From positions 124,001-188,000 of the forward strand of contig JAIXMN010000036.1 of the NCBI GenBank assembly GCA_025716815.1: a stretch of 64,000 nt of DNA. Direction: 5' to 3'. The DNA is from Dichotomocladium elegans (lineage: Eukaryota > Mucoromycota > Mucoromycetes > Mucorales > Lichtheimiaceae). Shown here one piece after another: positions 41,466 through 52,826 of the stretch (within the stretch, counting starts at the first letter, position 1; the number at the start of each line of letters is the position of its first letter). A program made the position numbers and the translations under genes. The notes under the pieces were generated by a model that searched no databases, was not told where the DNA came from, and saw only the letters and a program-made list of their open reading frames with translations.

Positions 41466-44271
41466 GCAGCACAACCAAGAATTGGAGCAAACACGTTCGA
41501 AACAGTGCCTGAAAAAACTCGACACGTGCGGGACACCGAAAAATTGCGACCGGGATACACTTGGCCGATCACCAACATCTCCTTTGTCGATCCCTGTCAC
41601 TCCGCGGCCTTCACTTCAAAGTATCAAGGATTTTGAAATCATCAAGCCGATCAGCAAGGGCGCATTTGGCTCTGTTTTCCTTGCCAAAAAGCGGACCACA
41701 GGCGATTACTATGCGATCAAGTTTCTGAAGAAGTCCGACATGATCGCAAAGAACCAGGTTACCAATGTGAAAGCCGAGCGAATGATTCTGATGACTCAGA
41801 CTGATAGCCCGTTCGTCACAAAACTCTACTACACGTTCCAATCAAAAGATTACCTTTACCTGGTCCTCGAATACCTGAACGGCGGTGATTGTTCTGCACT
41901 CGTAAAAATGCTTGGAAGCCTCCCTCTAGAGTGGGGACGCAAATATTTAGCCGAGGTGACACTGGGACTTGACTATCTCCATAGCCACAACATTGTCCAT
42001 CGGTAAGAAATAGACCTTCTCTTTCTTTTTTTTATGTATGATTTTATTACTGACACGTCCATACATGAAGGGATTTGAAGCCAGATAATCTGCTGATTGA
42101 CCAAAAAGGACACATCAAGTTGACTGACTTCGGTTTGTCGCGGATAGGCTTCCTTGATCGTCGTGTGAGGGACAATCTGACCAACAGCGATACATTTGAG
42201 CATCCCCAATCCACTTCCCCAGCACCTTCTCGGCTAGGGACGCCGCCCCGATCACCAGCTGGAGAGGATCAGTCCCTTCCTCCGATATTTTGCCGGCCGT
42301 CTTACTTCAATTTGCTTTTTGATAGCGGTCAACGACGAGGGTCCATGGCCAGCAGTGCAACATCTGCGGATGGACCTGGTACACCCGTCGGGGATATAAC
42401 TCCTACCCTGACCCGTTCAGATAGCAGCGTCGCAAAGCGGCATCGATCAAGCACAAGTTACTCAAGTAACCTTGGGATTTGCACACCGGGAATCATGACT
42501 CCGGGCTATATACATCCTGAAAGGGTCTTCCAACAGAAATCAACGCCTGGTGGGGCTATAGGAACTCCTGACTATCTTGCACCTGAGAGTATCCTCGGCA
42601 CGGGCCAGGATGCAATGGTCGACTGGGTAAATGAGTATTTATAAGGCGCGACCTCACGACTGATTTATTTTCTTCCTAGTGGGCGCTCGGCGTTATTTGC
42701 TACGAGTTTCTCTACGGATTCCCGCCGTTTCATGCGGAAACGACGGACAAGGTGTTTGAGAATATCCTTTCCCGACGCATTGAATGGCATGAAGATGCAG
42801 TTGATCTGTCGCCTGAAGCGCGTGATTTTATTGAACGACTTCTTACACTCGATCCAGAAAAACGCCTTGGAAGAAACGGGGCGGAGGAGGTCAAGAGTCA
42901 CCCCTTTTTCAAGGATATCAATTGGGACACACTGATGTCTGAGACTCCAGGCTTCGTACCTCAGCCGGTTGATGCGGAAGATACAGATTATTTTGACTCG
43001 CGTGGAGCAGCTATGCTAGAGCCAGACGATGAGAACGAGCTGATGACCGAATCTGCAAAGGAGCAGGTACAGAGGGCACGCGCCATTATACTCGAGCAGA
43101 ATCCTGAAAAGCTCATCCCCGTGCCAAGCGAGGGCGTCACCGGTCAAGAACATGTCCGGCACGTTGGAGCCACTGAATACCCGAACGATCTCTCGTTGTA
43201 CGAGGACGATTTTGGCACATTTGTTTACAAGAACTTACCAATGCTTGAAAAGGCCAACGAAAGCGCGATACGCAAAATACGCCAGGACAGCATCGTGGCA
43301 AGCACAGCAAGCTCTACCAGTAGCACAGCTATGGCAGGTGGCCGGTCGCTTCCTCTGATAGTCCCTCGCAAAATGCTGCGCAAACGAGGTTCCGTTTTTG
43401 ACATGCACAAGGACGGACGCCAGCAAGCAGCCTCGTTCCCGAACACTCCCTTTATCCTCTCGCCGTCCACATCAGCCAATATGGTTCCGCGCAATAAATC
43501 AACAGAGAATTCCTTGCTTCTGAAAAAATCGACGTGGCTTCCGCAACGTGTACGGTCTGCGTCATCGCCTGGCAATCACCATCACAAGCTCGAGAGTGGC
43601 AACTATCCCACACCTCCGCTCGACAACCCTTGTTTTCAACAGTATCCTAGTGACCACTCTTTGTCCACTATGGACAATTCACCGCATCCGCTCGATCATG
43701 ACCTACCGAGGCAGCAACAGTTAGTGTCGTCCACAACAAGAAGATCATCGCGGATAACTCTCGATTGCCTTGTAGCAGATGATAATCCCATCAGCTGCAA
43801 AATACTTGAAACGATTCTTCACACAGTTGGCTGCAGGTGCATCATTGTACGTAACGGGGCGCAGGCCATAAGGTGTGCTATGGGAGACGTACAATTCGAC
43901 TTGATCTTTATGGATATCCGCATGCCAATAAGTAAGTCTTACAAAACGATCTGGCTATGCCTCTGTCACCTGGTTCATACTGACTTCGACGTTCTTACAT
44001 AGTCGACGGCGAGACAGCATCAACGATGATCAAATCCACGCAAAATATCAATCAACATACGCCCATTGTGGCGATCACTGCCTACGAGCGAACGGCCCAG
44101 CTTTCGGGCTCTTTCGACGATGTTTTATCAAAGCCCATCTCCCGCTGCATGGTTCTCCAACAGCTCCGGCAGTTCTATCCTTCTACACAAAGCCGAAAAC
44201 CTTCATCAGTCTTTTCATCCTCTGTCTCCTCTTCACTTGCAGCGATCAACAGCAAAAGCTTAAAATCCTAA
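37037..44271 (+). CDS. RIM15: Rim15/Greatwall-like kinase with PAS-like and receiver domains
   Basis: Very large AGC-type kinase that in yeasts drives entry into quiescence under control of PKA and TORC1. Exons 37037-37943, 38002-40078, 40155-42002, 42071-42626, 42680-43931, 44003-44271 give 2302 residues with consistent phases. The N-terminal third is disordered. A PAS-like segment spans about 995-1075, a CHIC ... HAELC zinc motif about 1156-1176, and a 21-Gln run 41407-41469. The kinase begins [20 protein letters not shown] (about 1486), with YRNR-free VHRDLKPDN, DFGLSR (about 1630) and GTPDYLAPE (about 1774). The insert of about 140 residues between DFG and APE is the Greatwall hallmark. 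The C-terminal receiver keeps the acid pair (ADDN), the acceptor Asp (FMDIRMP, about 2206), AITAY and SKP, so it looks phosphorylatable. Confidence 0.93.
41407..41469 (+). repeat. Poly-glutamine codon tract (21 Gln) in the Rim15-like gene
   Basis: Mixed CAA/CAG triplets encode 21 consecutive glutamines about 55 residues before the kinase domain. The mixture of codons suggests stable amino-acid repeat rather than recent pure-triplet expansion. Confidence 0.95.
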
Positions 44272-44602
44272 TCTTTACTATTATTCCCCCTTCCCCCACA
44301 TACTCTCTGTAAATCTCTGTTGTCCTTCTCCATTATACTCTCTCTCTCTCTCTCTCTCTCTCAAGTAGAATTCCCTCTTCCTCATTTTTTGTTCCTTTTT
44401 GTAAAACGTTTTTATGCATATCTGATTTCGTCCAATCAGGAAAATAGAGCATGCAAGTCATGGGTTTAGTCAAATACGATATCTCAATGGGACAGTTTTC
44501 TTTATATATAAACAAAAAGATAACAGGGGCGCGATACTGGATTGCTATAGGAAAATCATGTATATTTATACATGTGCGCACAGAGCTCATTCTAAGGATT
44601 AA

Positions 44603-44903
44603 TTATACATTGTGGTTGGCTTCTTGATGCATGACAGTGACATCTGAAGAATATTGGTTCCCCAGGACGTTGGTGGATCCATCCAAGACGCTGAGACCCA
44701 AGCCCTAGTAGAGGGAAGAGAACAAAAGAGGGGAGGCTTTCTCAGATGCATGATCAAATTAGTATAGTAAGAGGGCCGGCACTTACTCCGTTTGTACCCG
44801 TCGACGCGCTCGGACTATCCTTCACCTGGACCTGGTTGATGTACGTGGCCATGACGGCGGGACAGACAGCCATGGCGATGAAGACAAAGATACCGGTTTT
44901 CAT
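44603..44903 (-). CDS. Small secreted protein, 72 aa
   Basis: Two exons, 44903-44787 and 44704-44603, with a gtaagt...ctag intron, phase 0. The first 19 residues (MKTGIFVFIAMAVCPAVMA) form a clear signal peptide with a likely cleavage after AxA-like VMA. The mature part of about 53 residues (TYINQVQVKDSPSASTGTNG, then GLGLSVLDGSTNVLGN and VTVMHQEANHNV) has no cysteine and no recognised domain. The gene stands alone between the Rim15-like gene and a 1.7-kb gene-poor stretch. Size and signal suggest a wall-associated or secreted peptide; function unknown. Confidence 0.6.
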
Positions 44904-46651
44904 TGTTGCTGAGGATTGAGAAGCTTTAAAAAAGTTTACTGTCGTCCTTTTTTTTTTGAAAAAAAAAAGAAAGAAAAATAGGTCATCTTTATATGGATTT
45001 GTCCATATCCCCCATTTTTTCTTAAGCGGCCATGTTTTTTTTCTTTGAAGAATTGTTTTTGATGAATTGCTGCATGCACATCGCATCGACCTGCGTCCAT
45101 TACCATAAATCTCATTTTTTTGTTTATACGCACCGAGGTAGGTATTTTTCAGCCGGTGGTCCTATATCCCATGCGAATCATGGTGTTGACAACGTCGTTC
45201 GGCTGCTAAAAAAGACGCTTGTTTCTTGCGTCCCGGCATAGGGCATTCTCCCTATAGTCCGCGTATATATCGATGGGCGGTTGTCGGCTCGGTGGGCGTT
45301 CAAATATATTATATAATTTTGTTCTCTGGGAAGTCGGGAATGCGCAAGCATCTGCAAAATACGAAAGCTGATCACAACAAAGTGATGAAAAGGCCAAACA
45401 TCGCCAAAAAAACACCTACCTCTCCCCGACCGCCCGACCGCCCGCCCTACCCCAAGATTAGTTAGCACCGGAGAGAATAACGACGGAGTTGTATGCGTGG
45501 ATCTATCCTTTGGCCGGGATTGCCGGAAACCGTTACATGCAAACGAAAGCAGGGCCGACTGTGCACGACGGGTGGGTGGGTGGGTGGGTGCGGGAATAAC
45601 GTTTCTACGCCACATGTATAATACCAATGTGCTCTCTCTCTCTCTCTGTGCATCGCAAAAGATCCGGCACCTAATCTTGGTAAAGCGCAGGGATTTTCAC
45701 GCCTGCATGATTCTCTTCTTACAGAAGATGCTTTTCTTGAGCAACCATAAATGCAACATTACAAAAAAGAAAAAGAATCCAGCAGCCTCGATTGCAACTG
45801 CCCTTCATAATGCATGTTTTTTTTTCATAAAATAGCAGATCAAAGCCTCCTTCCCCATCCTACTCTCTTCTGCTTGGGTGTGATTTCCCTTCACCCCGTT
45901 TACGATGTTTATGATCCCATCAGTTGTATCCCTCGCCCACCACCACCCCTCATGAATTCAACAGCTGACTTTTTTTTTTTTGCCGGTGGTGGTGGTGGGT
46001 GCGGTGGGGAGCTGGGGGAAAGAGAAGTGGGAGGTAATCAATTCACAGCTTTTCGATTGCTGATCTTTTTATTATTATCTAACTGTTGCGGCGCCGTTCA
46101 TCGGTTGATTCATTGCTGTCCACGTCGTGGATTGCTGTTTTGAGAGGGAGAGGCGCGTGTGGGGGGAGGGCAGGGCGTAAAGAGGAACAAACATCGATGG
46201 TTGTTTAACAAGTCCAAATACCAGTCCCAACAACAACGTAATCGGCGTCCGTTCTGAAAGTGTACTCTGTATGTGTTTGGTCCGTCGCTTCCCCCTCCTT
46301 TCCTCCCCTCCCCTCCCCTCCTCCACCCCAAGTCATCTAGCAAACATGTGGGGAGGAAAGACGTAAAATGGAGTGAAGGGCTGAAGGATCTATATTTCCA
46401 AGTGAAAGTGCAGCTAGAGCGGTGTATGTATACACAGTTCCACATTGGCAATTATTTTATTTTTTTTTCTGGTGCAAGTTGTAATAAGGATGCTGCTGCT
46501 GCGGTTTCCCAACCTGTTACTATTTTTGTAGGTAGCAAACCGAATTGGAATTCATTTCTGACCCAAAAAAAATCGCACCCCCCCAAACGGAGTCGAGTCG
46601 GCCCTTTCCTGTTATTGTTTTTCAAAAACCACCACCTATTCCCGGTACCTG
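44904..46651. other. Intergenic between the small secreted protein and Hsp70-like genes
   Basis: About 1.7 kb of AT-rich DNA with A and T homopolymers and simple runs (TGGG repeats near 45570-45590, CTCTCT at 45630-45645). Open frames on both strands lack motifs. The first part should hold the promoter of the small secreted gene. Confidence 0.5.
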
Positions 46652-49316
46652 ATGGAGACTTCATCTTCAGGATTTAATTACGCCGATTACCCTGTCATTG
46701 TCGGCATTGACTTTGGTTAGCATGGATGCACAAGTGTAAAGCGTTTTAAGTTGTTTCTTACTGTTTCATAGGTACAACCTTCTCGGGCTGTTGCTACGCA
46801 TTCACTCAGAATGAAGAAGTGATCGATATTGTTAAATGGTTTTTATTTTCTTTCTTTCTTTTTTTTTTCTTGTTCTCCTGCCAGTATCTCATTACTCACT
46901 GCGCTTTTTGTGTGTTATGTGTCTGTTAGGCCTAGACAAAATAATCACGTGTACCCAAAGGTAAAAAAAGCGAACTGGTCTCGGTTGAATGAGGGCAAAT
47001 GGGGTGGTGGGGGTTTTTTGCTCATCGGTATTTTTTGTCTCTACGCTCTACAGACACCCACATTGTCATTGTACCGGAAAGGATCGACACAGCTTGTGGA
47101 TTGGGGTCACGGTGCTCGTCGACAAGCTATGAAACCCAATAGCGTCGACTTTTTACTACTTTCCAAATTCAAGCTGTATCTGGATGAACACTTGCAGCAG
47201 GATGCGTTACCCAACAACTTGAACGTGATAGATGTGATTGCAGACTATATGCGTGCATTCCACACACACGTGTGCAACGAGTTGCTCAAGGGTTTCGCAG
47301 GAAACTACGATCAGAACAAGTTCCGTTACGTGAGTGTTAAGGGAGCGGAAGGGTTCAGGCGGAGGTGTGTGTGTGGATGTGCGTGGTAAAAAAAAACATG
47401 CCAAAAATAACTGCCTCATACGTTCAGTGTCTGACTGTCCCAGCCATGTGGAGCGACCGTGCCAAAGCAGCCATGCGCGAGGCAGCCATCCGCGCCGGAC
47501 TTGTGCAACGAGGTGACCACCCCGAACGTCTGATGCTGATCTCCGAGCCCGAGGCCGCCGCACTATACTGCGAAAAGAAGTCGGAGCAGTTCAATCTAGC
47601 ACACGGGCAACGTTTCATGATCTGCGATGCAGGTGGTGGTACTGTGGATTTGATCGTATTTGAAATTGATCAGCAGCCGGGTGGCAGGTTAGAATCCTTC
47701 TCTTTCTTTCTTTCTTTCTTCCGCAACTGACCACCACCGCTCACGAACATTTTCTTAGACGCACGCTAAAGGAGGTGACCAACGGACACGGTGGTTCTTG
47801 CGGCTCGGGCTTCCTTGATCTGCGTATGCGGGAGTACATCAAGAACAAGTTCTACCATTTCGGCAGCATCAACGACTCCGCCATGGAACACATCATGGAC
47901 GCTTTCGTCAACATCATCAAGGTAAGGCGGGGTGCGGGCAGAGGCGAAAGCGGGGAAGTCCCGCAAATGATGTTTTTGCGGCTCGTTGTTTGCTAAGCGA
48001 GCAAATCGTTTAGCCTGAGTTTGATGGTGTGGAGGACCATTTCCTGGAGCTGCCTGCCTCTATGGGTCTCGGCGACCTGACGGACGAGAGCATCGGGCTT
48101 GAGAACGGTTCCCTATGTCTTCCAGCAAATGAGCTGAGGGATCAGGTCTTTGAGCCGGTCATCGACCAAGTTCTCCAGCTTATTGAAGGTCAGCTTATTC
48201 AGTCGCCCAATTTGGAAGCCATTTTCCTCGTCGGTGGTTTCGGTCAATCGAACTACTTGTTCCGTCGAGTCGAGGAGGTCTTTGCGAATCGGGTCGGTAT
48301 GATTGGTGTCCCTCCTCGCGGTGAGCTTGCTGTTGTCCGAGGTGCTGTCTACTTTGGTCTTAACCCGCAGATTGTGACTGAGCGTGTTTCGCGGAGGACC
48401 TATGGTGTTGAAACGCGAATGCTCTTCAACAAAGACTTGGATCCTCCAGAATACTCTGTAGTGGGTGTGGACGGACGGCAATATTGTCGACAACGCTTCA
48501 GTGTTTACGTCCAGAGGGGCCAGAGCGTGAAGGTGGATGAGTGCGTGTCGAAGAATTTCGTCATTAGTTACCCGAACGATACAGATTCAGGTAAATGAGA
48601 CAGGGACCCTTCGGCCGAGAAGAGAGAGAGCTTCAGCTGATGAAATGTTTATGGCAGATCTCTTTGCATTTGATGGCGAGGGACCTCCGCCGCGCCTCAC
48701 GACCCATTCTCTCGTCAAGAAGGTGGGCCATTTCCCGATCCGTATGCCAACATTGGACGGAGTACGTCCGGGCGAGAAAGTCAACATGACCATCCGCATG
48801 TTCTTTGGTCTGACGGAAATCAAGATTGAATGTATCATCCGTGATAAAACATTTGTATTCACATCTGCATTTGATGCTGCGGACTCATATGGTGGCACAC
48901 AAAGCAGTGGAGAATACCACGCCGGGCAAGCCCTGCCGCCTGCTGGTGCCGGTCTTGTACCACCGAATCCTTACTCGCTCCAGGACCCGAATGGGAGCCA
49001 GGTGTCTCTCCAATCCGGAGGCATCCAGCAACAGTCCTCATACTCATATAACAGCAGCTCGATGATGTCCACCCCGACCATGGTTCCAGGACAGGCTGCA
49101 TACGCTAACGCAGGCAGCGGTTATCCTCCCGCCATGTACGGCGGCCCTGCGGGTGGAAGTGGCTATCCACAGGCTCAGGGCGATTATTACCAGCAGCAAG
49201 GGCCCTACTCGCAGGGCTATCCCCCATCACAGTCGTATTATTCGGGTTATCCCCCATCGTCACAAGGCGGCTATCCTCCTCAACCCGGGTCTTCCTCCTA
49301 CTACGGCCAGCACTGA
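46652..49316 (+). CDS. HSPA12-like Hsp70-family ATPase with Gly/Tyr/Pro-rich tail
   Basis: Atypical Hsp70: an actin-fold ATPase without a normal substrate-binding domain. Eight exons: 46652-46715, 46772-46838, 46930-46960, 47054-47329, 47428-47687, 47759-47921, 48014-48590, 48658-49316; 698 residues, phases agree. Nucleotide-binding signatures: VIVGIDFGTTFSGCCYAF (phosphate 1), ICDAGGGTVDLIVFE (phosphate 2), LISEPEAAALY, and IFLVGGFGQSNYLFRRVEE (adenosine). TVPAMWSDRAKAAMREAA and LNPQIVTERVSRRTYGVET are as in HSPA12A/B relatives, which are expanded in early-diverging fungi. The last 130 residues are low-complexity, with repeats of GYPPS/GYPPQ and poly-Q. No signal peptide, so probably cytosolic. 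Client or role unknown. Confidence 0.88.
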
Positions 49317-49744
49317 AACAAAGATTCTATTACGTCCCCTCTTCACCTTGTTCTTCACTTCTCTCTGCACGTTGATCTATCCCTTCTTTCTCCCACCCCC
49401 ACCCGTCTTTTTCTAAACTGTAAGCTTATTGATCGCATTGACTCCTTCCCAATCCGCTCGCATAATAAAGTGAATGCATGCACATGCACAAAGGAGGACT
49501 GTGGAGGTTGGGGTGGTGGTGGTGGTGGGTGGTGGGGACCACCGCTCCATGGTTTTACTTGTGAGGCCCCCGATGAATGTTGCATCCGTTGCCCGAACAC
49601 CCTTGGTTTTGAAATCCATAACATCATGGAAGTTTTTTCATCTATGCGTATGTATAGGTAGGTGGGTATGATGAAAAAAGTGCACGGTGCTTTTTTTTTT
49701 ATTTTTTCTCTCCTTGTTGTTTCTTTTCACTTTTCCCTGCTTCA

Positions 49745-50873
49745 ATGCTAGCTAGACGCTGTATTCATTGTGCGATCCAACCGTTGCGGAACGAAACAGT
49801 GCTGACCCATGCCTCTCACCTGGAAGCAGGTCATCGTCAGGGCTACACATTGATTCGCTTTCCTGAATCGCAGCAGCGGTTGACCTCGTCGCAAAAGCAC
49901 GCTGCGTCCGCGTTCTTTGCAAAACCAGCGCGTTTCCTCATCAGCACGACGCATCCGAATCAGATACCCAACATGACCAATCCGGAGGTGGGGGAAGGGG
50001 GGAGGGACCGAGAAAAAAAAATCCATTTTATTTTATTTAAACTGAAATGGGGGTTGGGGTGTGCAATCTATATAGATTGCGTTTGTTGGTCGAAGTAATG
50101 TCGGGGTGAGTTACAAAAAAAAAAAAACGGGGATGGGGCTCCGGTTTCTCGTCTGATCATCACCATGACACTAGAAATCGAGCCTGATCAATCGCCTGGT
50201 CAACAATAACAAGCTTGTCAGAACCTCCAGCAAACCCGTAAAGTGTTCTCTGAATTAGGAAAGAGAAAGAGACTGACGGCTTTTTTTTTTTTTGGCGGGG
50301 CGGGCGTGAACAACAGGGTCACACGCGCGCGCTCAATTTTTTTGACATTGGCGGGAAAATGACACTGGTGGATATGCCCGGCTATGGCTTTCGGTCCAGA
50401 GACGAATGGGGAGATCTCATTCTCCACTATCTGCGGACACGTGGCAAGCAAGTGAAAAACCAACGCACTCATTTATTTGCTGCTGCCCTCCCCCACCACC
50501 ATCAGGACTCTAAATTATTTTTCCTTCCCCAACCCACCCCCACCTTTCCTCCGAATCTAGTCTGAAGCGACTCTTTATTGTCGTGGATCCCACGGCAGGT
50601 ATCAAGGAATCCGATAAACAGATCATGCAGCTCTTGGATCAACAGCCACTCTCGTACCAGGTCATCCTCACGAAGCGCGACCGACTTTCAGGGCAGGCCT
50701 TTGATCAATCGCGAGCCGAGATTGAAAGCTATCTTGCGCGCCATGCGATCTGCTGCTACCCGGAGATGCTGGCGACTGGCAAGCGACGGAGGTCGAAGAA
50801 GAACGAAGATCAGGTCGCAGAAGACCTAGCCCACGTACGGTGGTCTGTCATGAAAGCAGCGGGCATTGTGTGA
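49745..50873 (+). CDS. EngB/YihA-type ribosome-biogenesis GTPase, probably mitochondrial
   Basis: TrmE-Era-EngA-like GTPase; bacterial EngB acts in large-subunit assembly, and eukaryotic copies are usually mitochondrial. Exons 49745-49987, 50076-50105, 50175-50237, 50317-50447, 50561-50873 give 259 residues. The basic, Arg/Ala-rich N-terminus (MLARRCIHCAIQPLRN) is compatible with a mitochondrial presequence. G1 is split over two introns (FVGRSNVG | KSSLINRL). G2-region GHTRALNFFDIGG, G3 LVDMPGYGF and G4 LTKRDRLS are intact. Intron 4 (50448-50560) starts gcaagt: only this GC donor puts LKRLFIVVDPTAG in frame after YLRTRG. Phases agree for all joins. Confidence 0.9.
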
Positions 50874-51866
50874 TGATGATTTTTGTAAATAGAGGTGCCT
50901 TATTTTTTTCATGACCAAAGATGCGGACCATCTGATGTGAAGAGTGGGAAAGAGGCTGATGAATATTATGGCGGGTGATCGTCTCCTTGCGAGGTAGAAG
51001 CAAGTGGGTGGCTGTGCACTTTATTTTTTTTTTTTGGAACGAGCACAAGATACTCATCCGCGGGTGGGAGGAGGAGAACCGCCCGGATGATTGTCTTGGC
51101 ACAGTTTGCGTAGCTGCAGCTATTTGAAGTACAAACAACAAGAACGAACGTGGGCCTCATCCTCCTCCCTTGGGTGTGTGTACTGTATTGTAGCCCCAAG
51201 GCTTGAAGGCCGAGGTCCAAGTCATCCCCGTCGCCGTCGCCCTCCATCCATTTCTGCATGCTCTATTGTTTCTCTTACCCAAGCTTTTGTATGTGTGTAT
51301 ATAAAAGGCCATGATGGGGCGTTCATAACTGTTTAGGTAACGGCATCATGCAAAAAATGTCAGTCTTTTTTTTTTTTGCTCGTTACAATGAAGAAATTCA
51401 ACGCGCGCCAAGCCTTCCACCTCCCCCGGATGCTCCTCTTTCTAACAATAACCCCACATGATGCCAAGCTCTCTCTCTCTCTCACTGTGCCAACCATCCC
51501 ACCTCCCCCTCCGGTGCGGCATATGAGTAGGGATACTTTCCCATAAAAAGAACACGAGTCAGAAATGACTGCTCGAGTTGTTGAAAATAAAAACAATCAT
51601 CGGATCTTACCCCCCCCAGATCCTTGTGTTACAACCTGCGTTTAACTTCAGCTTAAAAGAACAGACTAAGCCTCGGATTTCTTTTAATAACTACAATGGA
51701 AAAGGGGGGTGGAAGAGAAGGATATGAATGTTATATATATGTAAAAAAAAATGTACCAGAGGCGAGTGAAGGAATGGATAATGTACACATCAGGTATGTA
51801 TAGAGGGAGGAAAATCATCAGGTCCACCCTCTGTTTAAAAAGAAAAGGTTGGTATGGTGGGTTACT
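50874..51866. other. Intergenic between EngB-type and four-TM genes
   Basis: No gene recognised in about 1 kb. Contains the convergent 3' UTRs and homopolymer T and A tracts. Confidence 0.5.
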
Positions 51867-52826
51867 TTAGTAGACGGCGGATTTGTATGACGTCTGGGGA
51901 AAATCTTCCAGGTCCCGAAGAGGGTGATGCTGATAGCTAGGCTTCAGGCGGGTAGCATAAGCCGACACTGCGCAGGCGAAGTAGATCTAAGAAGAAGAGA
52001 AAAGAATCATCACATTATGGACTAAGTCTTTATTTCTTTTCCGGGCCACCCACGGAAACCGTTTCCTCCCCCCCCTTCTCTTTTTCTTCCAATAAAACAT
52101 ACCGATAAAATGTTACCAATCACCACGCCAACACCACCAACGGCCAGGGTAATGGTCGTTGCACGGCTACAGAGATCGGCGTAACTGGCATCGGCCGGTA
52201 GGGAATTGCTGTTCGAGGAGTCGTTCATCATCTCAATCACGCAGGCAGACTGGACGTCGGCGCGTTTCACGAGGAGGGCAATGTAAACCGCAAACGTCGC
52301 GATGAAGGCAAGGATGGTATAGATCCAGTACATGACTCGGAATGCCTGGACGAAGCCGCGCTTTTGCTGTGCACGCAAAATTACACACACTCTCTGTCAG
52401 TACATAGTTATGAATCTAACCCGAGAAAAGATACGTACTGCCATGGCACCAACAAGTCCAAAGATCGAGAACAGAACAAGTACACTCGAGATCGCAATGA
52501 AAACATAAAAGGGTACGGTCATGTTGACACCATCTACTACGTCCAAGCCAAGGATATCTATTGATGGAAGGCGATGATGGAGGTTGGCGAAGTTGTAATG
52601 TTTTTTTTTTGTTTGGTTTGTTTCTTGGATATCATGTTAGGTAAACGTACAATTTCGTTGAACAATCAGACCGACAAGCGAGATAACACCGACGAGCTAT
52701 GGAATGGAGAGCAGCAAACGTTAGGGACGTGTGTTTGAACTGACAGTCCTCACGTACAAGGGACAGGAGCGAAATGATGAAGACTCCGGCTCTGAGAGGA
52801 ATACAACAGCAGCACTTGTTAAGCAT
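51867..52826 (-). CDS. Four-transmembrane-segment protein, unknown function
   Basis: Five exons read minus from the ATG at 52826; the protein is about 205 residues. It starts MLNKCCCCIPLRAGVFIISL, where the cysteine cluster before the first membrane segment could be palmitoylated. TM2 follows in LVGVISLVGLIV with the loop DVVDGVNMTVPF (an NMT glycosylation site). TM2/3 continues FYVFIAISSVLVLFSIFGLV, then MYWIYTILAFIATFAVYIAL and ATTITLAVGGVGVVIGNILS with a cysteine-containing loop (ACVIEMMNDSSNSNSL). The C-tail ends FPQTSYKSAVY. The layout resembles tetraspan/MARVEL-type proteins, but no family is certain. All introns have GT donors. Confidence 0.75.

Noticed and set aside
41349..41636. Alternative frames through the poly-Q tract (Thr- or Cys-rich)
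   Set aside because: The CAA/CAG repeat reads open in other frames, but only the Gln frame continues into the kinase domain.
44335..44362. CT-dinucleotide run after the Rim15-like stop
   Set aside because: A simple microsatellite in the 3' region; nothing links it to a function.
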